From an uncultured Caryophanales bacterium (GTDB lineage Bacteria > Bacillota_I > Bacilli_A > RF39 > UBA660): a DNA stretch of 53,857 nt. The notes beneath the pieces are model-generated. The model ran no database searches. It had not been told where the DNA came from and saw nothing but the letters and a program-made list of their open reading frames with translations. The position numbers and the translations under genes are program-made. The stretch covers positions 1 through 53,857 of the forward strand of contig CAMNHK010000007.1 of assembly GCA_946539445.1 (NCBI GenBank), read 5' to 3'. Each line of letters begins with the position of its first letter. Positions within the stretch are counted from its first letter, which is position 1. This document shows, in pieces, positions 1 through 7,672 of this stretch.

Positions 1-305
1 TGCAAGAAAAAGTACAGTTAGTTCTTGTTATGTCAAGAAAAGCAGATTTATATATTTTAGATGAACCATTAGGTGGAGTAGATCCAGCAACCAGAGATTA
101 TATACTAGATACCATACTTTCTAATTTTAATGAAAATGCTAGCGTTATTATTTCAACACATTTAATATCGGATATTGAAAGAATACTAGACGAGGTAATT
201 TTTATAGATAAAGGTAAAGTTGTTTTACAAAGTGATGCTGATAAACTTAGAAACAAAGAAAAATCATCTATTGATGAAATCTTTAGGAGGATGTTTAAAT
301 GTTAG
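1..305 (+). CDS. ABC transporter ATP-binding protein, 3' part only
   Basis: This is the C-terminal part of an ABC ATPase that powers the membrane protein encoded next. The frame is open from base 3, so the gene enters from outside the window and the ATG at 30 is internal. Visible parts are the end of the signature helix, a Walker B segment (LYILDEP), the D-loop (GGVD) and the switch histidine in STHLI. Walker A and the Q-loop lie upstream of the window. The stop overlaps the start of the permease gene, which points to translational coupling. Family identity is secure, but the substrate is unknown; the pair looks like the small exporters found in Firmicutes. Confidence 0.9.
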   Translation, partial: QEKVQLVLVMSRKADLYILDEPLGGVDPATRDYILDTILSNFNENASVIISTHLISDIERILDEVIFIDKGKVVLQSDADKLRNKEKSSIDEIFRRMFKC

Positions 306-1093
306 GTAAATTATTAAAATATGATTTAAAATATATGATTAAAAATATGTCTGTATTTTATATATTATCAATATTTTTTGCTATCACTACTAGAATATTA
401 TTTGAAGCAGAGCAATCCGTTATAATGAAAATAATAGGACAAATAAGTGTAGGTTGTATGTTTGCTATGCTTGCTAATACATTAATTAATACTATGATGA
501 GAAGTTGGATTAGATTTAGCAGTTCATTATATAAGGATGAATCATATTTAACACATACCTTACCAGTTACTAAAAATGATATATACAATTCAAAACTTAT
601 CCAATCCTTTATTTTTTTCTTGATAGGTTTTATTGTAATCATAATAAGTTTATTTATAGCGTATTATTCAAAAGAAAATTGGCAAGCAATAACGAATATT
701 ATAAAAAATATTACAATAGGATTAAATATGAATACAATATTTTTTGTAACAATGTTTTTATTGGTTGTATTCTTAGAAATATTTAATGCCATACAATGTG
801 GCTTTTATGGTATTATTTTAGGAAATAAAAAGAATAATGGAAAAACAGGATATTCTGTATTATTTGGATTTATTCTATATTTAGTATCTCAAGCCATGGT
901 TTTAACATTAATATTTATATATGGACTGTTTGATTCATCAGTAATGGGATTGTTTCAAACAGTAACAGTAAGTATAGATGCTGATGCATTTAAGATATTA
1001 TTAGTTTTAGCATCTCTATTATATGTAATCATAATATACTGTATGAGTATCTTATGTAAAAGAACTCTTAATAAAGGAGTAAATGTGGAATAG
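299..1093 (+). CDS. ABC transporter permease (ABC-2-like membrane protein)
   Basis: A 264-residue membrane protein with about six hydrophobic segments and a short basic N-terminus typical of ABC-2-type permeases. AGGAGG at 285-290 sits 8 bases before the ATG, and the start overlaps the end of the ATPase gene. Together they should form one exporter in the cytoplasmic membrane. No substrate can be read from the sequence. The next gene encodes a secreted surface protein, but 75 bases and a -10-like TATAAT at 1143-1148 separate them, so it may be transcribed on its own. Confidence 0.85.
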   Translation: MLGKLLKYDLKYMIKNMSVFYILSIFFAITTRILFEAEQSVIMKIIGQISVGCMFAMLANTLINTMMRSWIRFSSSLYKDESYLTHTLPVTKNDIYNSKLIQSFIFFLIGFIVIIISLFIAYYSKENWQAITNIIKNITIGLNMNTIFFVTMFLLVVFLEIFNAIQCGFYGIILGNKKNNGKTGYSVLFGFILYLVSQAMVLTLIFIYGLFDSSVMGLFQTVTVSIDADAFKILLVLASLLYVIIIYCMSILCKRTLNKGVNVE

Positions 1094-1168
1094 TTAAATG
1101 AATAAAAATAATAAATTCTATTGCCATTATCGAAAAAAACATTATAATAAGAATCAAGGAGGAAGATT

Positions 1169-2353
1169 ATGGAAAAAATAATGAAAATTAGTAAAACTTT
1201 ATTCATCATGATTTTATGTTTTTCCCTATTTGGTCTAACAAACGTTTATGCAGAAGAAGTAACACCAATAAGTGATAGAGAATATACCATAACAATTGAT
1301 CCAAATGGAGGAATTCCTGGTCCAGAATTTAAGGACAAAATTGTTTTACTAGAAGATGAAAACTATCCAGTAGGTGGAGCAAATGAAAACTTTCTTAAAG
1401 CACCAGAAGGGAAAGGATTTGCAGGAATTGAAATTATTAATAAAGATGGAGAAGTAGAAGGTATAGCCGACGGAGTATTACTTTGGGGAGCAGATTTCTG
1501 TGATGGCGAAACATTAAGATTTCACTGGGGAGAAATCGTAAATAATGTAGAGATTACATTAGAAAATCCAGAAATTGGATCAGAAACTACTACTCCAATG
1601 AATGAATATGGTTATTATGAAACAGATTCACAAACGAACAAACCTAAAGTAACTGTAAATCCAGACTATGGAATGGAAATACAATATCTAGAATGGGTGG
1701 AAAAAGATTCTTATAATGAAGAAAATGACTATTTTGAAGATCCTTTTATAGGAACATTTGAAATTGGACAAAAGTATTATGCTCTTGTAGATTTATATTG
1801 TAATAGTCTTGAATATTCCCTTAGCGACTCATTAAATATAACAATAAAGGGAGCAAGTGCAAATATTTATAAAATTATGTCCTATTCAACAGGTGCATCA
1901 ATCGTCTTAGAAATAGAACTAGAAGATCCAACAACATATAAAGTAATAGAAGGAGCCAATCAAGAAGTCCAAGTTGGAGAAGAAGCAGAATTCGAAATTG
2001 ATGCGGATTATAGCTTATTCAAAGATGGTGGAGAAGTCTATGTAGACGATACTTTAATAGAAGAAGAAAAAGACTATACGTCCAAAGCAGGAAGCACCAT
2101 TATTACATTAACAGAAGACTATATGAATACTTTGTCAGAAGGTACTCATACATTAAAAGTTGTATTTAATGATGATAAAACTGCGACAACTTTATTCAAT
2201 ATTGTAAATGCAAATTCCAATATTGAAATTATCCCACCTCATACTGGAATTAAAACACTAGATAAGAAAGAAAGTACTTTATTCTATACTTTATTAGCAA
2301 CAATTCTAGGATTAATTGGAATCAGTTTAATAACGAAAAAACAAACAAATTAA
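1169..2353 (+). CDS. Secreted surface protein with PPxTG-type sorting signal
   Basis: A 394-residue exported protein. The N-terminus is a signal peptide: basic residues, a hydrophobic run (FIMILCFSLFGL) and a likely cleavage near VYA-EE. The acidic body is probably beta-rich; its first part (ITIDPNGG...) recalls the flagellin-fold or InlB B-type repeats of Firmicute surface proteins, although I see no clear tandem repeats. The C-terminus has PPHTG, a hydrophobic stretch and a basic tail (KKQTN), the layout of a sortase substrate. PPHTG fits the (S/P)PxTG class known from Clostridioides SrtB better than LPxTG. AAGGAGG at 1157-1163 supports the start. No sortase gene lies in the window. Confidence 0.85.
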   Translation: MEKIMKISKTLFIMILCFSLFGLTNVYAEEVTPISDREYTITIDPNGGIPGPEFKDKIVLLEDENYPVGGANENFLKAPEGKGFAGIEIINKDGEVEGIADGVLLWGADFCDGETLRFHWGEIVNNVEITLENPEIGSETTTPMNEYGYYETDSQTNKPKVTVNPDYGMEIQYLEWVEKDSYNEENDYFEDPFIGTFEIGQKYYALVDLYCNSLEYSLSDSLNITIKGASANIYKIMSYSTGASIVLEIELEDPTTYKVIEGANQEVQVGEEAEFEIDADYSLFKDGGEVYVDDTLIEEEKDYTSKAGSTIITLTEDYMNTLSEGTHTLKVVFNDDKTATTLFNIVNANSNIEIIPPHTGIKTLDKKESTLFYTLLATILGLIGISLITKKQTN

Positions 2354-2376
2354 AAGACTCAATAGAGTCTTTTTTT
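2352..2376 (+). terminator. Intrinsic terminator after the surface protein
   Basis: AAAAGACTC (2352-2360), loop AATA, GAGTCTTTT (2365-2373), then more T. It begins in the stop codon of the surface protein. Confidence 0.9.
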
Positions 2377-2456
2377 ATGATATAAAAAAGAAAAGAGAAT
2401 TCAATAGATAATAATGATAAAATATGATAAAATTTTAATAGAAAGAAGAAGATACC

Positions 2457-3029
2457 ATGAAAAAGCAATATTATCATGTGGTAACAGATCATCCAATGAA
2501 ATTAGGACAAGTAATTGAGTTTGATAATCAACATCATAGTGGAGTCTATAATCGAGTTCATGCTTTAAAAGAAAAAGTAAATGACATATATCAAAATCCA
2601 AGTAATTATAAAAATATTGAGTTGGATCACCATTTAAAAGTTGCCCTAAGAGAATTAGCCTTGGAAGAAGTAAGAAGTAAAAAGTATCCAAACTATCCTT
2701 CGAGACTATCATGCCTATACGTTTCAAATAGCTTAGAAGAAGCCGAAAAATGGTATAATTTATTTATAGAACTAGGAAGACCAACTTACTCAATAGTAAA
2801 AGTAGAAATTGAGGGAAATGAATTTATTGGAGACGCTGAAAATTGTTTTGATGGTACAATTGATAAAGAAAAAAATCTAGAATTAGCAGAGAATTATTGG
2901 AAATTAAAAACAAATTTTAAAGGAAAAAAACCAATAAAGGAAATACTAGTAAATGGAAAAATAAAAGTAATAGAAATTATGAAAGAAAACAAAAAAGGAG
3001 AAGAAGTATGGGAAAGAAAAGCATTATAA
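2457..3029 (+). CDS. Hypothetical cytosolic protein, possibly DUF2441-like
   Basis: A 190-residue soluble protein. The opening (YYHVVTDHPMKLGQVIEF) and a central stretch (SRLSCLYVSNSLEEAEKW) resemble DUF2441-type proteins of unknown function, which share a fold with some ADP-ribosyl-type enzymes; this is a weak match made by eye. No catalytic motif can be named. A -10-like TAAAAT with upstream TG lies at 2425-2433. The gene overlaps the next one by 22 bases, so the two are probably co-transcribed. It heads a run of small uncharacterised genes that ends at 6315. Confidence 0.75.
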   Translation: MKKQYYHVVTDHPMKLGQVIEFDNQHHSGVYNRVHALKEKVNDIYQNPSNYKNIELDHHLKVALRELALEEVRSKKYPNYPSRLSCLYVSNSLEEAEKWYNLFIELGRPTYSIVKVEIEGNEFIGDAENCFDGTIDKEKNLELAENYWKLKTNFKGKKPIKEILVNGKIKVIEIMKENKKGEEVWERKAL

Positions 3030-3706
3030 GTATTCTATTCATGACAGTCGGAATCATTTTGATTGCGACAGGTTTATATTTGAATCAACCATCCGAAAAT
3101 TTAAGTGCTAAGGAATATAAGGAAGAAGTTCCAAGAGAGTATAAAAATATTACGTATTCTATAACAAAAAGTGATTATTGCTCTTGTTTAACCTTCGGAG
3201 ATAATAACCATTTTTATGAATATGATTGTGATAGTGAACCAACCAATATGCCATTTACAGGAGAATACTATGATACCTATGGATATAGTAGTAAGAAAAA
3301 TAGTTTAGTCTTCAAAGGAAATGATATGACTCCAGTTGAAGCTGAGATAATAAATTGGGACAAAGATAGTCTACAAATAAAAGTACTAGGATCAAAACAA
3401 GATAAATCCTGTACGATAGATGGAGAAAACACATATCAATACTATGTAGGCCAAATAACAATAGCAGGTTCCCAAGTAAAAGACTATATTAGCGAAATAA
3501 ATATAGAAGACTTAGTAATAGAATACTGGAACGATTCTGGTAGGCAAACATGCAATAAACAAGAGGAAGAAAGATGTAATTCCGCCATCATCATTACAAC
3601 GGAAGAAATACTAGCCAGCATAAAAGAAGAGGAGAATTACCTCTTATCCTATTTTAGAGCCAACGATGGAACAATAGAATCCATCTTAATTACCAAAGAT
3701 AGTTAG
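3008..3706 (+). CDS. Hypothetical membrane-anchored extracellular protein
   Basis: A 232-residue protein with one N-terminal membrane segment (about residues 5-25, SIISILFMTVGIILIATGLY) and no lipobox cysteine, so it is probably anchored outside the membrane. The outer part is acidic and has six cysteines (CSC, C.., SC.., TC.., RC..), which could form disulfides. AAAAAGGAG just before the ATG supports the start, which lies inside the end of the preceding gene. I do not recognise the family. Confidence 0.75.
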   Translation: MGKKSIISILFMTVGIILIATGLYLNQPSENLSAKEYKEEVPREYKNITYSITKSDYCSCLTFGDNNHFYEYDCDSEPTNMPFTGEYYDTYGYSSKKNSLVFKGNDMTPVEAEIINWDKDSLQIKVLGSKQDKSCTIDGENTYQYYVGQITIAGSQVKDYISEINIEDLVIEYWNDSGRQTCNKQEEERCNSAIIITTEEILASIKEEENYLLSYFRANDGTIESILITKDS

Positions 3707-3717
3707 GAGTTAAAAAA

Positions 3718-3912
3718 ATGAAAAAAAGAAAACAAACCAAAGAAGCCAAAGACAATTCAAATGGTTTAGCTATAGGTATATGCTTAGGAATTAGCATAGG
3801 AACAGCTATAGGAGTAGCAACAGGAAATCTAGTTCTATGGACTTCCATTGGAATCAGTATTGGAGTATGTTTGGGAGTCATCCTTTCAAATGAAAAAGAT
3901 GACGAAAAATAA
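3718..3912 (+). CDS. Small glycine-zipper membrane protein
   Basis: A 64-residue protein with a charged N-terminus followed by two hydrophobic helices spaced by glycines (GICLGISIGTAIGVATG and SIGISIGVCLGV). This is the glycine-zipper pattern of small Firmicute membrane proteins that pack or oligomerise in the bilayer. The tail is acidic (NEKDDEK). TAGGAG lies 8 bases before the ATG, and the gene is 11 bases from its upstream neighbour. The function is unknown. Confidence 0.75.
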   Translation: MKKRKQTKEAKDNSNGLAIGICLGISIGTAIGVATGNLVLWTSIGISIGVCLGVILSNEKDDEK

Positions 3913-3933
3913 AAAAAAGAAAAGAGAAAGAAA

Positions 3934-4524
3934 ATGAATATAAAAATAAATCAAATAAACAATAAAAAAGAATATATAGACGAAGCCCTATATGTAGCAC
4001 AATTCAAAGAAAAAATAGTAAATAATCCGAATAAAAAAATTATTCCTTTAACAAAAGACTTAAAAATACGAGGCATTCTAATCGCTATAATTACCATATT
4101 AATAGCGTTAACTTGTTTTCCAAATTTTAGAGGAATGAATACCAATAATCTCACATCTTATATAATTCTAAATACCATCGCAACCGCATTTACTGTATTT
4201 GCATTAATTTGTTTCATAATCATTCTAATACGATACAAAAAAGTAAATAAAATAATCAAAGAAACGAGCCAAAAAGATTCCAATTCCGAACTCTATATAG
4301 ATGATAAAATAATTCGTCTAATCAATCATAATACTGGATTAACCATAGAAAATAAATGGGAAAACATGGATCTAGTCTTATTTTCCAAATACAGCATATC
4401 TTTTATTGATAGCAATCGTATGAATCCAGTAATATCCATTCCAATCAATTGTAAAGAAGAATGTATAAAGATACTAGAAAACTATTCTATTGATATTCCA
4501 GTTTTCGAGGAAAAAGAAAGATAA
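3934..4524 (+). CDS. Hypothetical two-helix membrane protein, YcxB-like
   Basis: A 196-residue protein. It has a cytosolic N-terminus of about 47 residues, two membrane helices (about 48-62 and 74-103) and a C-terminal soluble domain with the pattern IDDKIIRLIN...ENKWENMDLVLFSKYSISF...ISIPINC. That order recalls YcxB-like proteins, whose C-terminal domain follows two helices; the match is by eye only. It sits 21 bases after the glycine-zipper gene and 4 bases before the DNA repair gene, so it is probably in the same operon. Confidence 0.7.
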   Translation: MNIKINQINNKKEYIDEALYVAQFKEKIVNNPNKKIIPLTKDLKIRGILIAIITILIALTCFPNFRGMNTNNLTSYIILNTIATAFTVFALICFIIILIRYKKVNKIIKETSQKDSNSELYIDDKIIRLINHNTGLTIENKWENMDLVLFSKYSISFIDSNRMNPVISIPINCKEECIKILENYSIDIPVFEEKER

Positions 4525-4528
4525 AAAT

Positions 4529-5218
4529 ATGAAATATTTAAATGAAATGACTCTATTACAAGATCGTAAATATCGAGATTTTCAAGCTAAATTGATTCCC
4601 AATATAGACAAAAAAGCATTGATTGGAGTGCGGACTCCTGACCTAAGAAAACTAGCTAAGAAAATGATAAAAGAAGATTATCAAACGTTTACGAAGAAAT
4701 TGCCTCATCAATATTTCGATGAAAATCAACTTCACGCATTCCTAATATCAGAAATAAAAGACTATGAAGAATGCATAAAAGAGATAAATTTCTTCTTGCC
4801 ATATGTAGACAATTGGGCAACTTGTGATCAAATGTCGCCGACAATTTTTAAAAAACATAAAAAGGAATTGCTTAAAGAGATTAAACAATGGCTACAATCC
4901 AACGAAACTTATACCGTAAGGTTTGGGATAGGCATGCTAATGCATCACTACCTAGATAATGATTTCAAACCAGAATACTTGAAATGGGTATGTGGTATAT
5001 CTTCTAAAGAATACTATGTAAATATGATGAAAGCATGGTACTTCGCTACAGCACTGGCGAAACAATATGAACATGCAATTATCTATTTTGAAAAGAATAA
5101 ATTAGATAGCTGGACTCACAATAAAGCCATCCAAAAAGGATTAGAAAGTTACCGAATATCACAATTTCAAAAAGACTACTTAAAAACATTAAAAAGAAAA
5201 AATAGAAAGAGTATTTAA
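4529..5218 (+). CDS. DNA alkylation repair protein (AlkD-like HEAT-repeat protein)
   Basis: A 229-residue all-helical protein of the AlkD/AlkC family, glycosylases that remove bulky or positively charged alkylated bases using a HEAT-like repeat solenoid. The hallmark is GVRTPDLRKLAKKM near the N-terminus, followed by helices with YVDNWATCDQMS, RFGIGMLMHHYL and WYFATALAKQ, all typical of the family. The length fits. An upstream ATG at 4490 would overlap the previous gene and has no ribosome-binding site, so I start at 4529. It is the only gene with a clear function in the 2.4-6.3 kb cluster. Confidence 0.85.
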   Translation: MKYLNEMTLLQDRKYRDFQAKLIPNIDKKALIGVRTPDLRKLAKKMIKEDYQTFTKKLPHQYFDENQLHAFLISEIKDYEECIKEINFFLPYVDNWATCDQMSPTIFKKHKKELLKEIKQWLQSNETYTVRFGIGMLMHHYLDNDFKPEYLKWVCGISSKEYYVNMMKAWYFATALAKQYEHAIIYFEKNKLDSWTHNKAIQKGLESYRISQFQKDYLKTLKRKNRKSI

Positions 5219-5219
5219 T

Positions 5220-5678
5220 ATGAATATAAACATAAAACGGTATGATAATAAAAAAATAAGATTAGAGGATCTAGAAGGAAATCAATTTGAAGGGATCGCA
5301 ATCTATGACGGAAAAGAATATAATGAACTAGAATATGGTAGAAGAGAAGAAAGTCTTACGCTCTCTCAAAATATTTTTTATCGTTCTGAAATAAAAAAAG
5401 TAGTATGCATCAAAGAATATTCATCTTCCTATGGAAAATTAGAAGAAACAGTATTAGAAGCTGGAATAGATTTAATAGAAGAAGTACTAGATTCAGAAGA
5501 AGAGGATTCCGTCTATCGAATGCTATGTTGCCTAGAAGAAAAATATTTTTGTTTAGCAAAATCGGATCAAACCAAACTATATGACATATTAAATACAATA
5601 ATAAAATATTCCAATAAAAAAGAAATCAAAGAAAAAGCAAGATTATTAATAGAGAAAGGGAAACAATATGAAAGATAA
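5220..5678 (+). CDS. Hypothetical protein with small beta-barrel N-terminus
   Basis: A 152-residue acidic soluble protein. The first 60 residues (RYDNKKIRLEDLEGNQFEGIA...EIKKVVCI) have the rhythm of an Sm-like or SH3-like small beta-barrel seen in uncharacterised Firmicute proteins. The remainder is helical and rich in glutamate and lysine. It starts 1 base after the AlkD-like gene and overlaps the next by 11 bases, so it is part of the operon. The role is unknown. Confidence 0.7.
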   Translation: MNINIKRYDNKKIRLEDLEGNQFEGIAIYDGKEYNELEYGRREESLTLSQNIFYRSEIKKVVCIKEYSSSYGKLEETVLEAGIDLIEEVLDSEEEDSVYRMLCCLEEKYFCLAKSDQTKLYDILNTIIKYSNKKEIKEKARLLIEKGKQYER

Positions 5679-6315
5679 ACTAGGAATGCGAATAGGAGAA
5701 TCTGCCTTTAGTATTGGATATTTATTATTTGCATTCATCTCGGGAATTATATTTTTGCAAAGTAGAACACAAGATCTTGCCGTTCTATATGCATCTCTGG
5801 TGCTAATTCTAGCAGTAGGAGATTCTTTTCACTTAGTACCTAGAATTATAAAAAACATAAAAGGAAGTACCAAAAGAATAGAGTGGTGGATGAATTTAGG
5901 AAAAATCATAACTTCTATTACCATGACAATTTTTTATATAATTTTATTCTATATTTGGAAAAAACAATACGGAAAAGAAATATCAATTATAATTACATGC
6001 CTAATATGGATTCTTTCTCTAGCAAGAATAATACTATGTCTATTGCCACAAAACAATTGGTTTAAAGGTGGAAATAGAAAAATGTCAATGATTCGAAATG
6101 GTGTTTTTACTGTTATGGGAATTCTAGAAATAATTCTGTTTTTCTCATTAAAAAATAACTATGGAATCATAATGGCTATATCAATTTTCCTTAGTTTTCT
6201 ATTTTATTTACCAGTTACTTTCTATGCCAAAGATAAGCCTAAAATAGGGATGTTAATGATTCCCAAAACCATAATGTATATGATTATGATATCTCTTGGA
6301 TATCGGTTTTTATAA
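5668..6315 (+). CDS. Hypothetical polytopic membrane protein
   Basis: A 215-residue protein with about seven hydrophobic segments separated by short basic loops (RIIKNIKGSTKR, LLPQNNWFKGGNRK). It overlaps the preceding gene by 11 bases and is the last gene of the cluster before a strong terminator. No signature of a transporter or enzyme family is visible. Confidence 0.75.
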   Translation: MKDKLGMRIGESAFSIGYLLFAFISGIIFLQSRTQDLAVLYASLVLILAVGDSFHLVPRIIKNIKGSTKRIEWWMNLGKIITSITMTIFYIILFYIWKKQYGKEISIIITCLIWILSLARIILCLLPQNNWFKGGNRKMSMIRNGVFTVMGILEIILFFSLKNNYGIIMAISIFLSFLFYLPVTFYAKDKPKIGMLMIPKTIMYMIMISLGYRFL

Positions 6316-6317
6316 GG

Positions 6318-6345
6318 AAAACACTTTTATAAAAAGTGTTTTTTA
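6318..6345 (+). terminator. Intrinsic terminator
   Basis: AAAACACTTTT (6318-6328), loop ATA, AAAAGTGTTTT (6332-6342), further T. It ends the 2.4-6.3 kb cluster. Confidence 0.9.
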
Positions 6346-6377
6346 TTATAAATAAACAGATAATCAACAGAAAAAAA

Positions 6378-6388
6378 TATGATATAAT
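6378..6388 (+). promoter_or_regulatory. Extended -10 promoter of the CDF exporter
   Basis: TATG at 6378-6381 followed by A and TATAAT at 6383-6388, 24 bases before the start codon. No good -35 is seen, as expected for an extended -10. Confidence 0.7.
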
Positions 6389-6411
6389 AAGAGAGTAAAG
6401 TAGGAGGAAAT

Positions 6412-7296
6412 ATGAAAACAGAAAAAAACATCTTAATAGCCTTTTTATTAAATATTACATTTTCCATATTAGAATTACTAGGAGGAATATTTACCAATTC
6501 CGTAGCAATCCTATCAGACTCTGTGCATGATTTGGGAGATGCACTATCCATTGGAATATCATACTTATTAGAGAGAAAAAGTAAAAAGCATGCTGATAAT
6601 AAATATACCTATGGTTATGGAAGATATTCAGTTCTTGGAGGAGTAATCACTACAACTATCCTTCTAGTAGGATCCTTATTAGTCATTATAAGTGCCATAA
6701 AACGTTTATTTAATCCTACAGAAGTAAATTATCAAGGAATGATTGTTTTCGCCGTAATTGGGGTTATTTTAAACTTTTTAGCGGCTTATGTTACAAAAGA
6801 TGGAGATTCTATCAATCAAAAATCCGTAAATCTACATATGTTAGAAGATGTATTAGGTTGGATCGTAGTATTAGTGGGTGCCATAATCATGAATTTTACA
6901 GATATCAAAATATTAGATCCAATAATGAGTATAGGAGTATCCATTTATATCTTAATTCACTCGATCCGAAACTTTAAAGAAGTACTAGATCTATTTTTAG
7001 AAAAAACTCCTAAAGATATAGAAATAGAAGAAGTAAAAAAACATCTATTAGAAATAGAAGGAGTAGAAGATATTCACCATATTCATATATGGAGTATGGA
7101 CGGTATTCATAATTATGCTACTATGCATATTGTAACCAAAGAAAAAGATAGTAAAGAAATAAAAAGAAAAATAAGAGAAGAATTATTAGAACATCAAATA
7201 GGACACGCTATCTTAGAAACAGAAGAAGAAGTATGTGAAGAAACCGAATGTCATATAGAAGAAGATACAAGCTTTACAATGCATCATCATCATTAA
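6412..7296 (+). CDS. Cation diffusion facilitator (zinc/divalent metal exporter)
   Basis: A 294-residue CDF-family antiporter that expels Zn2+ or a similar ion in exchange for protons. It has six membrane helices and a C-terminal cytosolic metal-sensing domain. The transport site is the HD-HD type: H39 and D43 in SDSVHDLGD (helix 2) with H142 and D146 in LHMLEDVLG (helix 5), typical of zinc-transporting CzcD/ZnT members. The C-terminal domain contains EDIHHIHIWSMDG, a usual family segment. The extreme end is cysteine- and histidine-rich (VCEETECH, HHHH) and may bind metal. TAGGAGG precedes the start. Confidence 0.93.
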   Translation: MKTEKNILIAFLLNITFSILELLGGIFTNSVAILSDSVHDLGDALSIGISYLLERKSKKHADNKYTYGYGRYSVLGGVITTTILLVGSLLVIISAIKRLFNPTEVNYQGMIVFAVIGVILNFLAAYVTKDGDSINQKSVNLHMLEDVLGWIVVLVGAIIMNFTDIKILDPIMSIGVSIYILIHSIRNFKEVLDLFLEKTPKDIEIEEVKKHLLEIEGVEDIHHIHIWSMDGIHNYATMHIVTKEKDSKEIKRKIREELLEHQIGHAILETEEEVCEETECHIEEDTSFTMHHHH

Positions 7297-7324
7297 AAAA
7301 ATAGATGAGATTTCATCTATTTTT
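7297..7324. terminator. Bidirectional terminator between convergent genes
   Basis: AAAAATAGATGA (7297-7308), loop GATT, TCATCTATTTTT (7313-7324). It works in both directions; the stop codon of the minus-strand gene lies in the stem. Confidence 0.9.
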
Positions 7325-7586
7325 GTTGTGAAGATAAATATTGAATGATTTCTTCCATGGATTTCCCATAAGCTAAGGAATAAACTGCAATAGAAGCATA
7401 ATCGTCTCTTTGCAATGGAATATTTTCATCAATCCATATTTGATATTTAGCAATACTAAAACTTCCATCCCAACCCCACAATTCTTCCTTAGCTTTTAAT
7501 TCATCATACAAAGCAGGGTAATTAATTCGTATGAATTCTCTTAAAGCGGTCAATGTCTTCACTTGTTTATCAAATATATTATCCAT
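7317..7586 (-). CDS. Hypothetical 89-residue protein
   Basis: A small acidic soluble protein starting MDNIFDKQVKTLTALREF. The start at 7586 is chosen because AGGAGTGAT lies just upstream on the minus strand; the longer open frame to 7799 runs into the promoter and coding region of the divergent MEMO gene and has no support. Part of it (ALYDELKAKEELWGWDGSF) is tryptophan-rich and may be a small fold of its own. No family is recognised. It shares a terminator with the CDF gene. Confidence 0.7.
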   Translation of the reverse strand: MDNIFDKQVKTLTALREFIRINYPALYDELKAKEELWGWDGSFSIAKYQIWIDENIPLQRDDYASIAVYSLAYGKSMEEIIQYLSSQQK

Positions 7587-7640
7587 TCTATCACTCCTAC
7601 AATAGATACTATAACATATTAAAGAAATAAAAGATATATG

Positions 7641-7649
7641 TGATATAAT
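7641..7649 (+). promoter_or_regulatory. Extended -10 promoter of the MEMO-AMMECR1 gene
   Basis: TG at 7641-7642, A, then TATAAT at 7644-7649, 24 bases before the ATG, followed by AGGAGG. Confidence 0.7.
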
Positions 7650-7672
7650 AAAAAAGAATAGGAGGTTAGCGC

